Shown here piece after piece: positions 8,286-16,758 of a stretch of 64,000 nt of DNA. The stretch's first letter is position 1. Every line of letters begins with the position of its first letter. The position numbers and the translations under genes were made by a program. The notes below the pieces were generated by a model that searched no databases, was not told where the DNA came from, and worked only from the letters and a program-made list of their open reading frames with translations. Source of the DNA: Luteimonas sp. JM171 (GTDB taxonomy: Bacteria; Pseudomonadota; Gammaproteobacteria; Xanthomonadales; Xanthomonadaceae); NCBI RefSeq assembly GCF_001717465.1, contig NZ_CP017074.1:1454873-1518872 (forward strand), given 5' to 3'.

Positions 8286-9209
8286 ATGACCCGCAGCTAT
8301 CCCCCCGTTTCGATTTTCGGCGTTCCCACCGACGTGGGCGCCGGCCACCGCGGTACCCGGATGGGGCCGGAGGCCCTGCGCATTGCTGGCCTGGCCGAGG
8401 CGCTGCGCGCGCGTGGGGTGGATGTGGTGGACCGTGGCAACGTGGAGGGCCCGGCCAATCCGTGGCAGCCGCCTGTCGAGGGCTATCGCCACCTGGAACA
8501 GGTGGTGGCATGGAACCGCGCGGTGCGTGAGCGCTCGCTGGCCGAGCTGCGCGAAGGCCGCATGCCGGTGATGATGGGCGGTGACCACTGCCTGGCGATC
8601 GGCTCGATCGCCGCCGTGGCCGATCATTGCCGCGAGCACGGCCGCGAGCTGCGGATCCTGTGGCTGGACGCGCACTCGGACTTCAACACCAGCAGCGTCA
8701 CGCCCTCGGGCAACATCCACGGCATGCCGGTGGCCTGCCTGTGCGGGCTGGGCCCGGACGTGCTCACCGGCATCGGCGACCACGTGCCGGCCATCAGTCC
8801 TTCGCAGGTGAAGCAGATCGGCATCCGCTCGGTCGACGCCGAGGAAAAGCGCCTGGTCAAGGAATACGGGCTGGACATCTATGACATGCGCTACATCGAC
8901 GAGATGGGGATGAAGCGCACCATGCAGCAGGCGCTGGAAGGCCTGCACGACGGCGTGCACCTGCACGTGAGCTTCGATGTCGACATGCTTGATCCCGCGA
9001 TCGCGCCGGGAACCGGCACCCCGGTCCCCGGCGGCCTGAACTACCGCGAAGCGCAGCTGGTGATGGAGATGATCGCCGACACCGGTCGCATGGCGTCGCT
9101 GGACATCGTCGAGGTCAGCCCGCCGCTGGACGACTGCAACACCACCGCCGAACTGGCCGTGGACATGGTGGAAAGCCTGTTCGGCAAGTCCACGCTCATG
9201 CGCGATTGA
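8286..9209 (+). CDS. rocF: Arginase
   Basis: 307 residues, the usual length for bacterial arginase. It hydrolyses L-arginine to ornithine and urea with a binuclear manganese centre. The metal-ligand motifs are all present: GGDHCLAIGS, WLDAHSDFNT and SFDVDMLDP; the substrate-facing loop GNIHGMP is also seen. The start ATG lies 16 nt after the tRNA-Thr gene with no strong Shine-Dalgarno. Agmatinase is the main alternative, but the length and the DAHSDFN/GNIHGMP pattern favour arginase. Confidence 0.92.
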   Translation: MTRSYPPVSIFGVPTDVGAGHRGTRMGPEALRIAGLAEALRARGVDVVDRGNVEGPANPWQPPVEGYRHLEQVVAWNRAVRERSLAELREGRMPVMMGGDHCLAIGSIAAVADHCREHGRELRILWLDAHSDFNTSSVTPSGNIHGMPVACLCGLGPDVLTGIGDHVPAISPSQVKQIGIRSVDAEEKRLVKEYGLDIYDMRYIDEMGMKRTMQQALEGLHDGVHLHVSFDVDMLDPAIAPGTGTPVPGGLNYREAQLVMEMIADTGRMASLDIVEVSPPLDDCNTTAELAVDMVESLFGKSTLMRD

Positions 9210-9318
9210 CGCCGCTGGGCCAAACCTGAACGAGGAGCGGACCGGGTCGGCCGATTCGCGCCGGCTTCACGCCCGCCCGGGGTTTCATGGAGCAGTCCAA
9301 CCACCGATGAGGGATTCC

Positions 9319-9474
9319 ATGAAGCGTTCAATTGCATTGCTCCTGCTGGCCATGTTCACCGCTGGCACGTTCACTGCCTGCAACACCGTCCGCGGCGCGG
9401 GCCAGGACGTCGAGCGTGCGGGTGAAAAGGTGCAGGAGGCGGCCGAGGACACCGGCGGAACGACCGACGGCTGA
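9319..9474 (+). CDS. Entericidin A/B family lipoprotein
   Basis: A 51-residue protein too short for ordinary gene calling. It has a lipoprotein signal peptide with a lipobox around TFTAC, then the conserved entericidin core CNTVRGAGQDVERAGEKVQEAA. Entericidins are small cell-envelope lipoproteins that in E. coli act as antidote/toxin peptides in stationary phase. It is followed by a strong rho-independent terminator, so it forms a monocistronic unit. Confidence 0.88.
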   Translation: MKRSIALLLLAMFTAGTFTACNTVRGAGQDVERAGEKVQEAAEDTGGTTDG

Positions 9475-9498
9475 TAGTCGCAAAATGCTGTCACGGGG

Positions 9499-9528
9499 AA
9501 GCCGGCGAAAGCCGGCTTCCTTTGTTTG
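9499..9528 (+). terminator. Rho-independent terminator after entericidin gene
   Basis: Stem AAGCCGGC / GCCGGCTT closed by a GAAA tetraloop and followed by a T-rich run (CCTTTGTTT). Confidence 0.8.
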
Positions 9529-9677
9529 GGGCTCAGTGAAACAGCGGCGGGGCGACTGTTCATCGTCGTCAAGGGCGGCAAACGCAATTTTGACCGCGCT
9601 TTCAGATCCCGCAGCGCACATTGCAGGCGTGCGGAACATCCGCGCAGTTCCTCCCCACAACGAAGAGGCAAACACGC

Positions 9678-9875
9678 ATGAACAAGGACATCATTTCGGG
9701 CAAGTGGTCGCAGGTGAAGGGCAAGGCCAAGGCGCGCTGGGGCGATCTGACCGACGACGTGTTCGACGTTGCCGAGGGCAACAGCGAGTATCTGGCCGGC
9801 AAGCTGCAGGAGCAGTACGGCTGGGGCCGCGAGCGCGCCGAACAGGAGGTGCGCGACTTCGAGCGCACGCTCTGA
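9678..9875 (+). CDS. CsbD family stress protein
   Basis: 65 residues, the standard CsbD/YjbJ length. The family core is visible: [22 protein letters not shown] at the start, [15 protein letters not shown] in the middle. CsbD-like proteins are small, hydrophilic and induced by general stress; their biochemical role is not known. A GAAGAGG ribosome-binding site precedes the ATG. The nearby entericidin gene suggests a small stress-response block. A terminator follows. Confidence 0.9.
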   Translation: MNKDIISGKWSQVKGKAKARWGDLTDDVFDVAEGNSEYLAGKLQEQYGWGRERAEQEVRDFERTL

Positions 9876-9928
9876 TCCGCGGAGGCGGCACGCGCCCCGG
9901 CGCTGCCGCGGCCTCCGCGAACAGGGGA

Positions 9929-9960
9929 GAACGGGCCGGCCACGCCGGCCCGTTCTTTTT
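9929..9960 (+). terminator. Rho-independent terminator after csbD-like gene
   Basis: Inverted repeat ACGGGCCGGC / GCCGGCCCGT with a 3-nt loop, followed by TCTTTTT. Confidence 0.88.
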
Positions 9961-9999
9961 GGGCCGCCGGCGCGCGGGCGGTACGCGCCTGCGAACGGT

Positions 10000-10005
10000 T
10001 AAAAT
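10000..10005 (+). promoter_or_regulatory. Putative -10 box (TAAAAT) for trpS
   Basis: TAAAAT followed by GCGGG lies 33 nt before the trpS ATG. No clear -35 is visible. Confidence 0.4.
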
Positions 10006-10032
10006 GCGGGTCCTTTCCACGTCGTGCCGTCA

Positions 10033-11370
10033 ATGTCCACTCGTCCGCTCCGCGTCCTTACCGGCATCAAGCCCACCGGCGTCCCGCACCTGGGCAACTA
10101 TGTCGGGGCCATCCGCCCCGCGGTCGCGGCAAGCGGGGCGGCCGGCGTGGAGAGCTTCTTCTTCCTCGCCGACTACCACGCGCTCATCAGCACCCAGGAT
10201 CCGGTGCGCGTGCAGCGCTCGACGCTGGAAGTGGCGGCCAGCTGGCTGGCCTGCGGGCTGGACCCGCAGCGGGTGGCGTTCTACCGCCAGTCCGACATCC
10301 CCGAGATCACCGAGCTGACCTGGTTGCTCACCTGCGTGGCCGGCAAGGGCATCCTCAACCGCGCCCACGCCTACAAGGCCGCCGTGGACCGCAACCGCGA
10401 GGAGGGCGAGGACGACGATGCCGGGGTGACCGCGGGGCTCTTCATGTACCCGGTGCTGATGGCCGCCGACATCCTGCTGTTCAACGCCGACCGCGTGCCC
10501 GTGGGGCGCGACCAGGTCCAGCACATCGAGATGGCCCGCGACTTCGGCCAGCGCTTCAACCACCTGTATGGCGAACACTTCACCCTGCCCGAAGCGGCAG
10601 TGGAGGAGCAGGTGGCCACGCTGCCCGGGCTGGACGGGCGCAAGATGAGCAAGAGCTACGACAACGTGATCCCGCTGTTCGCCCCGCGCGAGCAGCTGCG
10701 CAAGCTGGTGTTCTCGATCGTCACCGACTCGCGCGAGCCCGGCGAGCCGAAGGACACCGAAGGGTCGGCGCTGTTCGAGATCTACCGCTCGTTCGCCAGC
10801 GCCGGGGAAACGGCCCAGCTGCGGGAGGCCTACGCCAGCGGCATCGCCTGGGGCGCGGCCAAGGAGCAGCTGTTCGAGCGTATCGATGCCGAGATCACCC
10901 CGATGCGCGAGCGCTACGAGGCCTTGATCGCCGACCCGGCCGCCATCGAACGCCAGCTGCGCGCGGGCGCCGAGCGGCTGCGCGAGGAGGTGGCCACGCC
11001 CTTCCTGCGCGAGCTGCGCAAGGCGGTCGGCCTGCACGACCTGTCGCAGCCGCTCGACTCCGGGCCCGCGAGCGCAGCGAAGCCCGCCGCGCTGCCCCCG
11101 CAGTTCAAGCAATACCGCGAGGCCGACGGCCGCTTTTACTTCAAGCTGGTGGACGGCGACCGCCTGCTGCTGCAGGGCATCGGCCACGCCTCGCCGCGCG
11201 ACGCCGGCCAGCTGATCGACCGCCTCAAGCAGGCTGCCGGGGAAGGGCTGCGACACGTGGCCGGCGCCGGGATCCACCTGGGCGAAGAGCTCGTGGGGCA
11301 CCTGGGTGAGGCCGTTGCGCTGGAGGAACTGGCCGATGCGCTGGCCCGGTTTGCCGGGGACGACGCATGA
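10033..11370 (+). CDS. trpS: Tryptophanyl-tRNA synthetase with C-terminal extension
   Basis: 445 residues. The class I catalytic core has the HIGH-equivalent PHLGNY near residue 20 and KMSKS at 204-208, and charges tRNA-Trp. The classical enzyme ends near residue 335; here about 100 further residues follow, including QFKQYREADGRFYFKLVDG and HASPRDAGQLIDRLKQ. This stretch resembles small UPF0339/DUF1508-type modules, which is a pattern impression only. ATG 10033 is preferred over the in-frame GTG at 10024. The stop overlaps the next gene by 4 nt. Confidence 0.93.
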   Translation: MSTRPLRVLTGIKPTGVPHLGNYVGAIRPAVAASGAAGVESFFFLADYHALISTQDPVRVQRSTLEVAASWLACGLDPQRVAFYRQSDIPEITELTWLLTCVAGKGILNRAHAYKAAVDRNREEGEDDDAGVTAGLFMYPVLMAADILLFNADRVPVGRDQVQHIEMARDFGQRFNHLYGEHFTLPEAAVEEQVATLPGLDGRKMSKSYDNVIPLFAPREQLRKLVFSIVTDSREPGEPKDTEGSALFEIYRSFASAGETAQLREAYASGIAWGAAKEQLFERIDAEITPMRERYEALIADPAAIERQLRAGAERLREEVATPFLRELRKAVGLHDLSQPLDSGPASAAKPAALPPQFKQYREADGRFYFKLVDGDRLLLQGIGHASPRDAGQLIDRLKQAAGEGLRHVAGAGIHLGEELVGHLGEAVALEELADALARFAGDDA

Positions 11371-11675
11371 ACCCGCTGGTGGAACTCAACCTCGCGCTGA
11401 TCCTGTTCATTCCCTGGTTCCTGATCCTGGGCGTGCTGTTCTGGATCTACCCGCGCCAGCCGCGTGGCACAGCGCGCCGCGTGTACGACGTGATCGCGCT
11501 GGTGTTGTCGGTGGTGGCGTTCGCCTGGACCCAGTACTGGTCGCTCGAGGTCGCCGACCCGGACTACGGGCGGATGTGGGGGCAGATCCTGGCCAGCGCC
11601 ATCGGCTATGGCGTGTACCTGGCCGTGATGACGGTCGCGTTTTTCCTGCGTCCGTGGGTGCTGCGCAGGTTCTGA
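11367..11675 (+). CDS. Small integral membrane protein, unknown function
   Basis: 102 residues with about three membrane segments: LALILFIPWFLILGVLFWIY, the segment around VIALVLSVVAFAW, and a C-terminal one around SAIGYGVYLAVMTVAFFL. The positive loop (RQPRGTARR) between the first two probably faces the cytoplasm. The ATG overlaps the trpS stop (ATGA), so the two genes are likely coupled. No family is recognised with confidence. Confidence 0.75.
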   Translation: MNPLVELNLALILFIPWFLILGVLFWIYPRQPRGTARRVYDVIALVLSVVAFAWTQYWSLEVADPDYGRMWGQILASAIGYGVYLAVMTVAFFLRPWVLRRF

Positions 11676-11766
11676 GCGGCGTGCCCTGCGACGAAAGCCC
11701 AATCCCGGGCGCGCGGCCCGCTGCCTAGACTTGTCCGTGTCTCAGCCAAGGGAGCCGGAGCCGGCC

Positions 11767-12687
11767 ATGCCTGCCCAGGACGGCATCGTCACCATCGATA
11801 CGGGCTACGTGCGCCCAGGGTTCTGCGCGGCCTACCTGCTGGTGGAGCGGGGGCGCGCGGCGTTCATCGATACCGGCACCGGCCGGAGCGTGCCGAAGCT
11901 CCTGGCCGCGCTGGACGCGCAAGGCCTGCGCCCCGAGCACGTTGACTGGGTGATTGCCACCCACGTCCACCTGGACCATGCCGGCGGTGCCGGCCCGCTG
12001 ATGCGCGAACTGCCCAGGGCGATGTTCGCGGTGCACCCCGACGGCGCCCGGCACATGATCGACCCTTCCAGATTGGAGACCAGCGCGCGCGCCGTGTACG
12101 GCGCGGACTACGACCGCCACCACGGGCCGCTGGAGCCGATCCCCGAATCCCGCGTGTGCAGGATCGACGACGGCCAGGTGATCGACCTCGCCGGCCGCGC
12201 GCTGCGCTGCGTGCACACCCCCGGCCATGCCCGCCATCACCTCTCTGTCTGGGATGCGCGCAGCCGCAGCTGGTTCGCCGGCGACACCTTCGGCATCTCC
12301 TACCGCGAGCTCGACTCCGCGCGCGGCGCCTTCATCGTCCCGAGCACCTCGCCGGTACAGTTCGACCCGGTCGCGCTCCGCGCCTCCATCCGCCGCCTCC
12401 TGGCCGAGGCGCCGGAGGCGGTGTTCGTCACCCATTACGGCCGGGTGACCGGCGTGCAGGAGCTGGGGACGCGACTGATCGCGCAGATCGACGGCATGGT
12501 GGACCTGGCCCGCCGCTCCAACGGCAGCCCCGACCGCCACCAACGCCTGGTGACCGGCCTGGCCCGCAAGTACACCGCCAACGCCCAGCGCCAGGGCCTC
12601 GTTGATACCGATGAGGTGGTGCGGCTGCTGGAGATGGACATCGAACTCAATGCCCAGGGGCTGGGTGTCTGGCTCGATCGCCAGTAG
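11767..12687 (+). CDS. Metallo-beta-lactamase-fold hydrolase
   Basis: 306 residues. The zinc-binding motif HVHLDHAGG (around 66-74) marks the MBL fold; further ligands are probably in HTPGHARHH and FAGDTFG, and VTHYGRV near the C-terminal half. This resembles glyoxalase-II or flavodiiron-like hydrolases of unknown substrate. Start choice is uncertain: ATG 11767 is 12 residues inside a frame that also has TTG 11731 and GTG 11737; a TAGACT box ends 5 nt before the GTG. An operon partner is not evident. Confidence 0.85.
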   Translation: MPAQDGIVTIDTGYVRPGFCAAYLLVERGRAAFIDTGTGRSVPKLLAALDAQGLRPEHVDWVIATHVHLDHAGGAGPLMRELPRAMFAVHPDGARHMIDPSRLETSARAVYGADYDRHHGPLEPIPESRVCRIDDGQVIDLAGRALRCVHTPGHARHHLSVWDARSRSWFAGDTFGISYRELDSARGAFIVPSTSPVQFDPVALRASIRRLLAEAPEAVFVTHYGRVTGVQELGTRLIAQIDGMVDLARRSNGSPDRHQRLVTGLARKYTANAQRQGLVDTDEVVRLLEMDIELNAQGLGVWLDRQ

Positions 12688-12710
12688 CGGTTGGGGTTGT
12701 TTATCCAGGG

Positions 12711-12770
12711 GCGTCGGGCGGGGGTGCCCTCCAGTCTCCATGTCCCCCGGTCACGGCGGGGCCCCTCAGC
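12711..12770. repeat. Degenerate copy of palindromic repeat family A
   Basis: This gap after the MBL gene contains the arm GGGCGGGGGTGCCCTCCAGT also found at 44140, the core start CCATGTCCCCCGG, and then the end of the other arm type (ACGGCGGGGC). It looks like a collapsed or hybrid copy of the repeat seen at 16576 and 44140. It lies between convergent genes. Confidence 0.75.
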
Positions 12771-12811
12771 TCACCGCGAACTGAATCGAAGCCACCCCCG
12801 CAAACGGGGAA

Positions 12812-12843
12812 CAAAAAAGGCCCGCGCCAACGACGCGGGCCTT
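12812..12843 (-). terminator. Terminator of the 2-oxoacid dehydrogenase operon
   Basis: Read on the minus strand: stem AAGGCCCGCG / CGCGGGCCTT with a 7-nt loop, followed by TTTTTTGT. It lies 20 nt beyond the E2 stop codon. Confidence 0.88.
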
Positions 12844-12863
12844 GATGCTCCAGTCGGGCCGAC

Positions 12864-14276
12864 TCAGTTCGGCAGCGACAGATCGTCCAGCAGCGCCTTG
12901 AGGAAGCGCGCCGCCTCGCCGCCCGTGGCGGCGCGGTGGTCGAAGGTCAGCGAGATCGGCATCCGGCGATGCACTTCCACCCCGCCCATCACCGCCACCA
13001 CATCGTGGCTGAGCTTGCCCGCGCCAACGATCGCCACGCACGGCGGCACGACCACCGGAGTGGCGTAGCGGCCGGCGAACATGCCGAAGTTGGACAGGCT
13101 GATGGTGTAGCCCGACAGCTCGCTGGGCGGGATCGAGCGGTCCTCGACCTGCTGGCGCAGCCGCTGGATGCCCGAGCGGACGCCCGCCGCGTCGAGCACG
13201 TCGGCGTTGCGCAGGGCCGGCACGAACAGGCCGTCCTCGGTGTCCACGGCGATGCCGATGTCCACGTGCGGGTGCATGGTGCGGGTGAGGTTGTCGCCGT
13301 CGAACCACGCGTTGAGGGCCGGCACCGCCTTCGCCGCCGCGCAGATCGCGCGGATCAGGCGCGCGGTGATGTCCTGCTTGCCTTCCCAGGCGTGCAGGTC
13401 GGCGTCGTCCACCAGCGTGGTCGGCACCACCTTGCTGTGGGCGTCGGCCATCACCCGGGCCATGTTGCGGCGCACGCCCTTGAGCTGCTCGGGCTGGCCG
13501 CTGGCGCTGACCGACGGCGGCTGGGTGCGCATCGGCTTGCCGCTTGCCGAGGTGCGGGTGCGGTCGCCGGCGTCGCGCGAGGCGGCCGCTGCCGCGGGCT
13601 GGGCCTGGGCCGGCTGTGCGGACGGCGCCGGGGCCTGGCCCCGGCCGCCCATCGGCGCGCTGCCGTCGGCCGCGGCCTTCTTGACGTCGGCCATGGTCAC
13701 CACGCCGTCCGGGCCGGTGGCGCGCACGCGGGTGATGTCGACCTTGAGCTTGCGGGCCATCGCGCGCACCGCCGGCACCGCCTTGACGCCGCCGATGCTG
13801 CTGGCCTGCTCGGTGTGCACGGTGTCGGAGGACTGCATGGCGCCGACCACGGTGCCGGCGTCCTGGCGCACTTCGCCCTCGGGTGCCGGCTTGCCTTCGG
13901 CCTCGATCGCACCGCCGTCGTCGGAGGCGACCACGCGGTCGTCCGGCGCCGGGTCCTGGCTGCCCACGCCCTTGTCGCCGCCGCCGTGGTGGTGACCGGT
14001 GTCCTGGCCCTCGGCGCGCTGCGGCATCGAGGGATCCACCTCGAACTCGGCCAGCATGGCGCCGGTGTTGATGACGTCGCCGGCAGCGCCGGCCAGCTTC
14101 AGCACCTTGCCCGACACCGGGGACGGCACTTCCACCACGGCCTTGGCCGTCTCCATCGAGACCAGCGCATCGTCCAGGCGGATGGTGTCGCCCTCCTTGA
14201 CGTTCCACTCGACGATGGTCGCGTCCGGCAGGCCTTCGCCCAGGTCGGGCAGGTAAAAGGTCTTCTTGTTGCTCAT
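12864..14276 (-). CDS. pdhC: 2-oxoacid dehydrogenase E2 (dihydrolipoamide acyltransferase)
   Basis: 470 residues. The N-terminal lipoyl domain has the lipoylated Lys45 in SMETAKAVVEV. An Ala/Gly/His-rich linker follows, then an E1/E3-binding domain (about 155-190, VRAMARKLKVDITRVRATGPDG) and the catalytic acyltransferase domain. The active-site histidine is His447 in FDHRAATGGEAARF; the usual aspartate four residues on (HxxxDG) is Thr451 here. It transfers the acyl group from lipoamide to CoA. ATG 14276 was chosen over an in-frame ATG at 14288. Substrate (pyruvate or branched-chain) is not certain from sequence alone. No E3 gene is in the operon. Confidence 0.88.
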   Translation of the reverse strand: MSNKKTFYLPDLGEGLPDATIVEWNVKEGDTIRLDDALVSMETAKAVVEVPSPVSGKVLKLAGAAGDVINTGAMLAEFEVDPSMPQRAEGQDTGHHHGGGDKGVGSQDPAPDDRVVASDDGGAIEAEGKPAPEGEVRQDAGTVVGAMQSSDTVHTEQASSIGGVKAVPAVRAMARKLKVDITRVRATGPDGVVTMADVKKAAADGSAPMGGRGQAPAPSAQPAQAQPAAAAASRDAGDRTRTSASGKPMRTQPPSVSASGQPEQLKGVRRNMARVMADAHSKVVPTTLVDDADLHAWEGKQDITARLIRAICAAAKAVPALNAWFDGDNLTRTMHPHVDIGIAVDTEDGLFVPALRNADVLDAAGVRSGIQRLRQQVEDRSIPPSELSGYTISLSNFGMFAGRYATPVVVPPCVAIVGAGKLSHDVVAVMGGVEVHRRMPISLTFDHRAATGGEAARFLKALLDDLSLPN

Positions 14277-14341
14277 GTCGGTTTCCATGGGGCGGGCCGC
14301 GGCCCGCCGTTGAAGTCGGGGATCCCGGGGGATCGGGGTGA

Positions 14342-15337
14342 TCAGCCGTGCTGCATGGCGCGTTTGGCCGCTTCGACCACGCGGTCGACGCTGGGCAGGA
14401 ACTTCATCTCGAGCCGGAACAGCGGGATGTGCGTGTCCGGCCCGGTGACGCGCTCGACCGGGGCCACCAGGTCGTACATCGATTCCTCGGCCAGGCGGGC
14501 GGCGATCTCGGCGCCGAATCCGGCGGTCTTGGGGGCTTCCTGCACGATCACGCAGCGGCCGGTGCGGCTGACCGACTCGGCGATGGTGTCGAAGTCCAGC
14601 GGGCGCAGGGTGGCCACGTCGATCACCTCGGCGCTGATGCCCTCGGCGGCGAGCTTGTCGGCGGCTTCCAGCGCCTCCTTCACCTGCGCGCCCCAGGTCA
14701 CCAGGGTCACGTCGGTGCCGTCGCGCAGCACGTAGCACACGTCCAGCGGCAGCTCTTCGCCGTCGTCGGGCACCATCTCCTTGTACTGGCGGTAGATGCG
14801 CTTGGGCTCGAAGAAGATCACCGGATCCGGCTCGCGGATCGACGCCAGCAGCATGCCGTAGGCGCGCTGCGGCGAGGACGGCATCACCACGCGCAGGCCC
14901 GGCACGTTGGTGAAGATGGCCTCGTTGGCCTCGCTGTGGTGCTCGGGGGCGCGAATGCCGCCGCCCCACGGCACGCGCAGTACCATCGGGCATTCCAGCC
15001 GCCCGCGGGTGCGGTAGCGCATGCGCGCGGCGTGGCTGACGATGAAGTCGACCATCGGGTAGACGAAGCCGTCGAACTGGGCCTCGGCGACCGGACGCAT
15101 GCCCTGGCTGGCCATGCCCACGGTAAGGCCGGCGATGGTGGTCTCGTCCAGGGGCGTGTCGATGACGCGTGCGCTGCCGAACTGTGCGTGCAGCCCGGCG
15201 GTGGCGCGGAACACGCCGCCGTTGACGCCCACGTCCTCGCCCAGCACCACGACGCGCTCGTCGTTGCGCATCTCGTAGGCCATGGCCTGGGTCAGGGCCT
15301 CGATCAGGGTGATCGGCTTGGCTTCAGCGGCGCTCAT
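14342..15337 (-). CDS. pdhB: 2-oxoacid (pyruvate) dehydrogenase E1 beta subunit
   Basis: 331 residues. It is the transketolase-like beta subunit of a heterotetrameric thiamine-diphosphate E1. Motifs include VVLGEDVGVNGGVF with the ThDP-activating glutamate, DTPLDETTIAGLTVGMA, and RVPWGGGIRAPEHHSEANEA, which carries active-site histidines. The C-terminal domain begins near VTLVTWGAQV. Its start overlaps the alpha-subunit stop (ATGA) and the E2 gene starts 65 nt after it, so the three genes form one operon. Confidence 0.92.
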   Translation of the reverse strand: MSAAEAKPITLIEALTQAMAYEMRNDERVVVLGEDVGVNGGVFRATAGLHAQFGSARVIDTPLDETTIAGLTVGMASQGMRPVAEAQFDGFVYPMVDFIVSHAARMRYRTRGRLECPMVLRVPWGGGIRAPEHHSEANEAIFTNVPGLRVVMPSSPQRAYGMLLASIREPDPVIFFEPKRIYRQYKEMVPDDGEELPLDVCYVLRDGTDVTLVTWGAQVKEALEAADKLAAEGISAEVIDVATLRPLDFDTIAESVSRTGRCVIVQEAPKTAGFGAEIAARLAEESMYDLVAPVERVTGPDTHIPLFRLEMKFLPSVDRVVEAAKRAMQHG

Positions 15338-16407
15338 GCCCGGCCCTCCCGTGCGATCGCTGCATCGCGCTGCTCCAGCAGCTCGGCGGGCGGGTTGGCG
15401 TAGAGGTAGTCGAACATGGCTTCCACGGGCTGTACGGGGGTGTTGAGGTAGGCGTCGATCTCCACGTCCACCTTCTGTTCGCACTCGGCGATCCAGGCCT
15501 TCTCCTCGTCCTCGCTCCACACGCCGGCGTCGGTGAGGTACTTGCGCAGGCGGATCATCGGTTCACGGGTCCAGCCGTCCTTGACCTCGGCCTCGTCCCG
15601 GTAGCGGGTGGCGTCGTCGGCGGTGGTGTGGTCGTGCAGGCGGTAGGTCATCATTTCGATGACGGTGCCGCCTTCGCCGCTGCGGGCGCGCTCCACGGCG
15701 CGGCGCATGCCCTCGAGCACGGCGATCAGGTCGTTGCCGTCCACCTGCAGGCAGTGCAGGCCGCCGGCGATGCCCTTCTGGGCCAGGGTCTCGGCGCCGG
15801 TCTGGGCGTGGCGGGGCACGGAGATGGCCCAGCCGTTGTTGATCACGCACAGCACCAGCGGGGCCTTGTAGGCGCCGGCGGAGTTGAGCGCGGCGTAGAA
15901 GTCGGTCTTCGACGAGCCGCCGTCACCGCAGCAGGCCACGGCGACGCGGTCCTGCTTGCGCAGCTTGAACGACAGCGCGGCGCCGGCGGCCATCAGGCAC
16001 TGGGTGGAGATGGGCACGCTCCAGGGGTAGTCGTTCTTCGGACCCTGGAAGTCATTTCCGCGTTCGTCGCCGCCCCAGTAGAGGAGCACTTCGCGGGGCT
16101 GGACGCCGCGCATGAACTGGGTGCCGTATTCGCGGTAGCTGGGGGCGAAGATGTCGTCTTCGCGCATGGAGGCGCCGATGCCGACGTGGGCGGCTTCGTG
16201 GCCGAGGCTGGCGGCGTAGGTGCCGAGCTTGCCGGTGCGCTGGAGCTTGATCGACTTGCTGTCGAAGGTGCGCACGAACAGCATCTGCTTGAAGAGGGGA
16301 ACGAGTTTCTTCGGATCCCGGAATGCCTCGGGGAGTTCGCCGACGGTTTTGCCGTCGGGTCCGAGGTATTGCAGGTATTCGATCTCGAATTTGGCGGCGA
16401 GAGTCAT
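15334..16407 (-). CDS. pdhA: 2-oxoacid (pyruvate) dehydrogenase E1 alpha subunit
   Basis: 357 residues. The ThDP-binding motif GDGGSSKTDFYAALNSAGAYKAPLVLCVINN is split across about 165-195 (GDG to NN), and the phosphorylation-loop-like RLHDHTTADDATRYR lies near 265-280. Residues SIKLQRTGKLGTYAASLGHEAAHVG resemble the Bacillus-type PdhA. The enzyme decarboxylates a 2-oxoacid and reductively acylates E2 lipoamide. Branched-chain oxoacid dehydrogenase is the main alternative because the two share this architecture. First gene of the minus-strand operon. Confidence 0.9.
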   Translation of the reverse strand: MTLAAKFEIEYLQYLGPDGKTVGELPEAFRDPKKLVPLFKQMLFVRTFDSKSIKLQRTGKLGTYAASLGHEAAHVGIGASMREDDIFAPSYREYGTQFMRGVQPREVLLYWGGDERGNDFQGPKNDYPWSVPISTQCLMAAGAALSFKLRKQDRVAVACCGDGGSSKTDFYAALNSAGAYKAPLVLCVINNGWAISVPRHAQTGAETLAQKGIAGGLHCLQVDGNDLIAVLEGMRRAVERARSGEGGTVIEMMTYRLHDHTTADDATRYRDEAEVKDGWTREPMIRLRKYLTDAGVWSEDEEKAWIAECEQKVDVEIDAYLNTPVQPVEAMFDYLYANPPAELLEQRDAAIAREGRA

Positions 16408-16436
16408 GGAATCAGGGGGTTTGGGACAAGACCGCC

Positions 16437-16442
16437 ATTCTA
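16437..16442 (-). promoter_or_regulatory. Putative -10 box (TAGAAT) of the pdh operon
   Basis: TAGAAT on the minus strand, followed by GGCGG, starts 35 nt before the pdhA ATG. The -35 region is poor. Confidence 0.45.
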
Positions 16443-16575
16443 ACTGGTCCGGGTTGCGCGGATATGGCGCGGTGCGGCATGACTTTGCGTGGGGGATTTG
16501 CTTGTTCCCGGGGTTTTGGAACGCGGTGGTGCTTCGGGGCGATGCCTTGTGACCGCTGACGCGGTGGGCTGACGG

Positions 16576-16683
16576 GCCCCGCCGCGGCCGGGAGGCCTCT
16601 TCGCTTCATGTCCCCCGGAATCCGCCTGCGGCGGTTTCCTCCTCCTTTACTTACGCGAAGAGGCCTCCCGGCCACGGCGGGGC
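16576..16683. repeat. Palindromic repeat family A, copy 1
   Basis: Two 29-bp arms (16576-16604 and 16655-16683) are inverted copies with one mismatch. They enclose a core starting TTCATGTCCCCCGG and ending TCCTCCTCCTTTACTTAC, with a small inner hairpin (CCGCCTGCGGCGG). The same core recurs at 43973, inverted at 44140, and partly at 47219 and 12711. The rest of the 350-nt gap 16408-16758 holds only the pdh promoter box and nothing else I recognise. Confidence 0.9.
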
Positions 16684-16750
16684 TTGGCTCCGGGTGGGGT
16701 GGGGAACGGCACGGGGCGAAATTGGCAGGAGGCGAATTTTGGTGGGTGAA

Positions 16751-16758
16751 AAAAAGAA
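16751..16758. repeat. Target-site duplication, left (AAAAAGAA)
   Basis: The 8 bp immediately before the left inverted repeat of the insertion sequence, repeated exactly at 18064-18071. Confidence 0.92.

Noticed and set aside
12864..14993. A 709-codon frame extending the E2 gene upstream
   Set aside because: The extra N-terminal part overlaps pdhB in another frame and is Arg-rich; the real E2 begins MSNKKTFYLPDLGEG at 14276.
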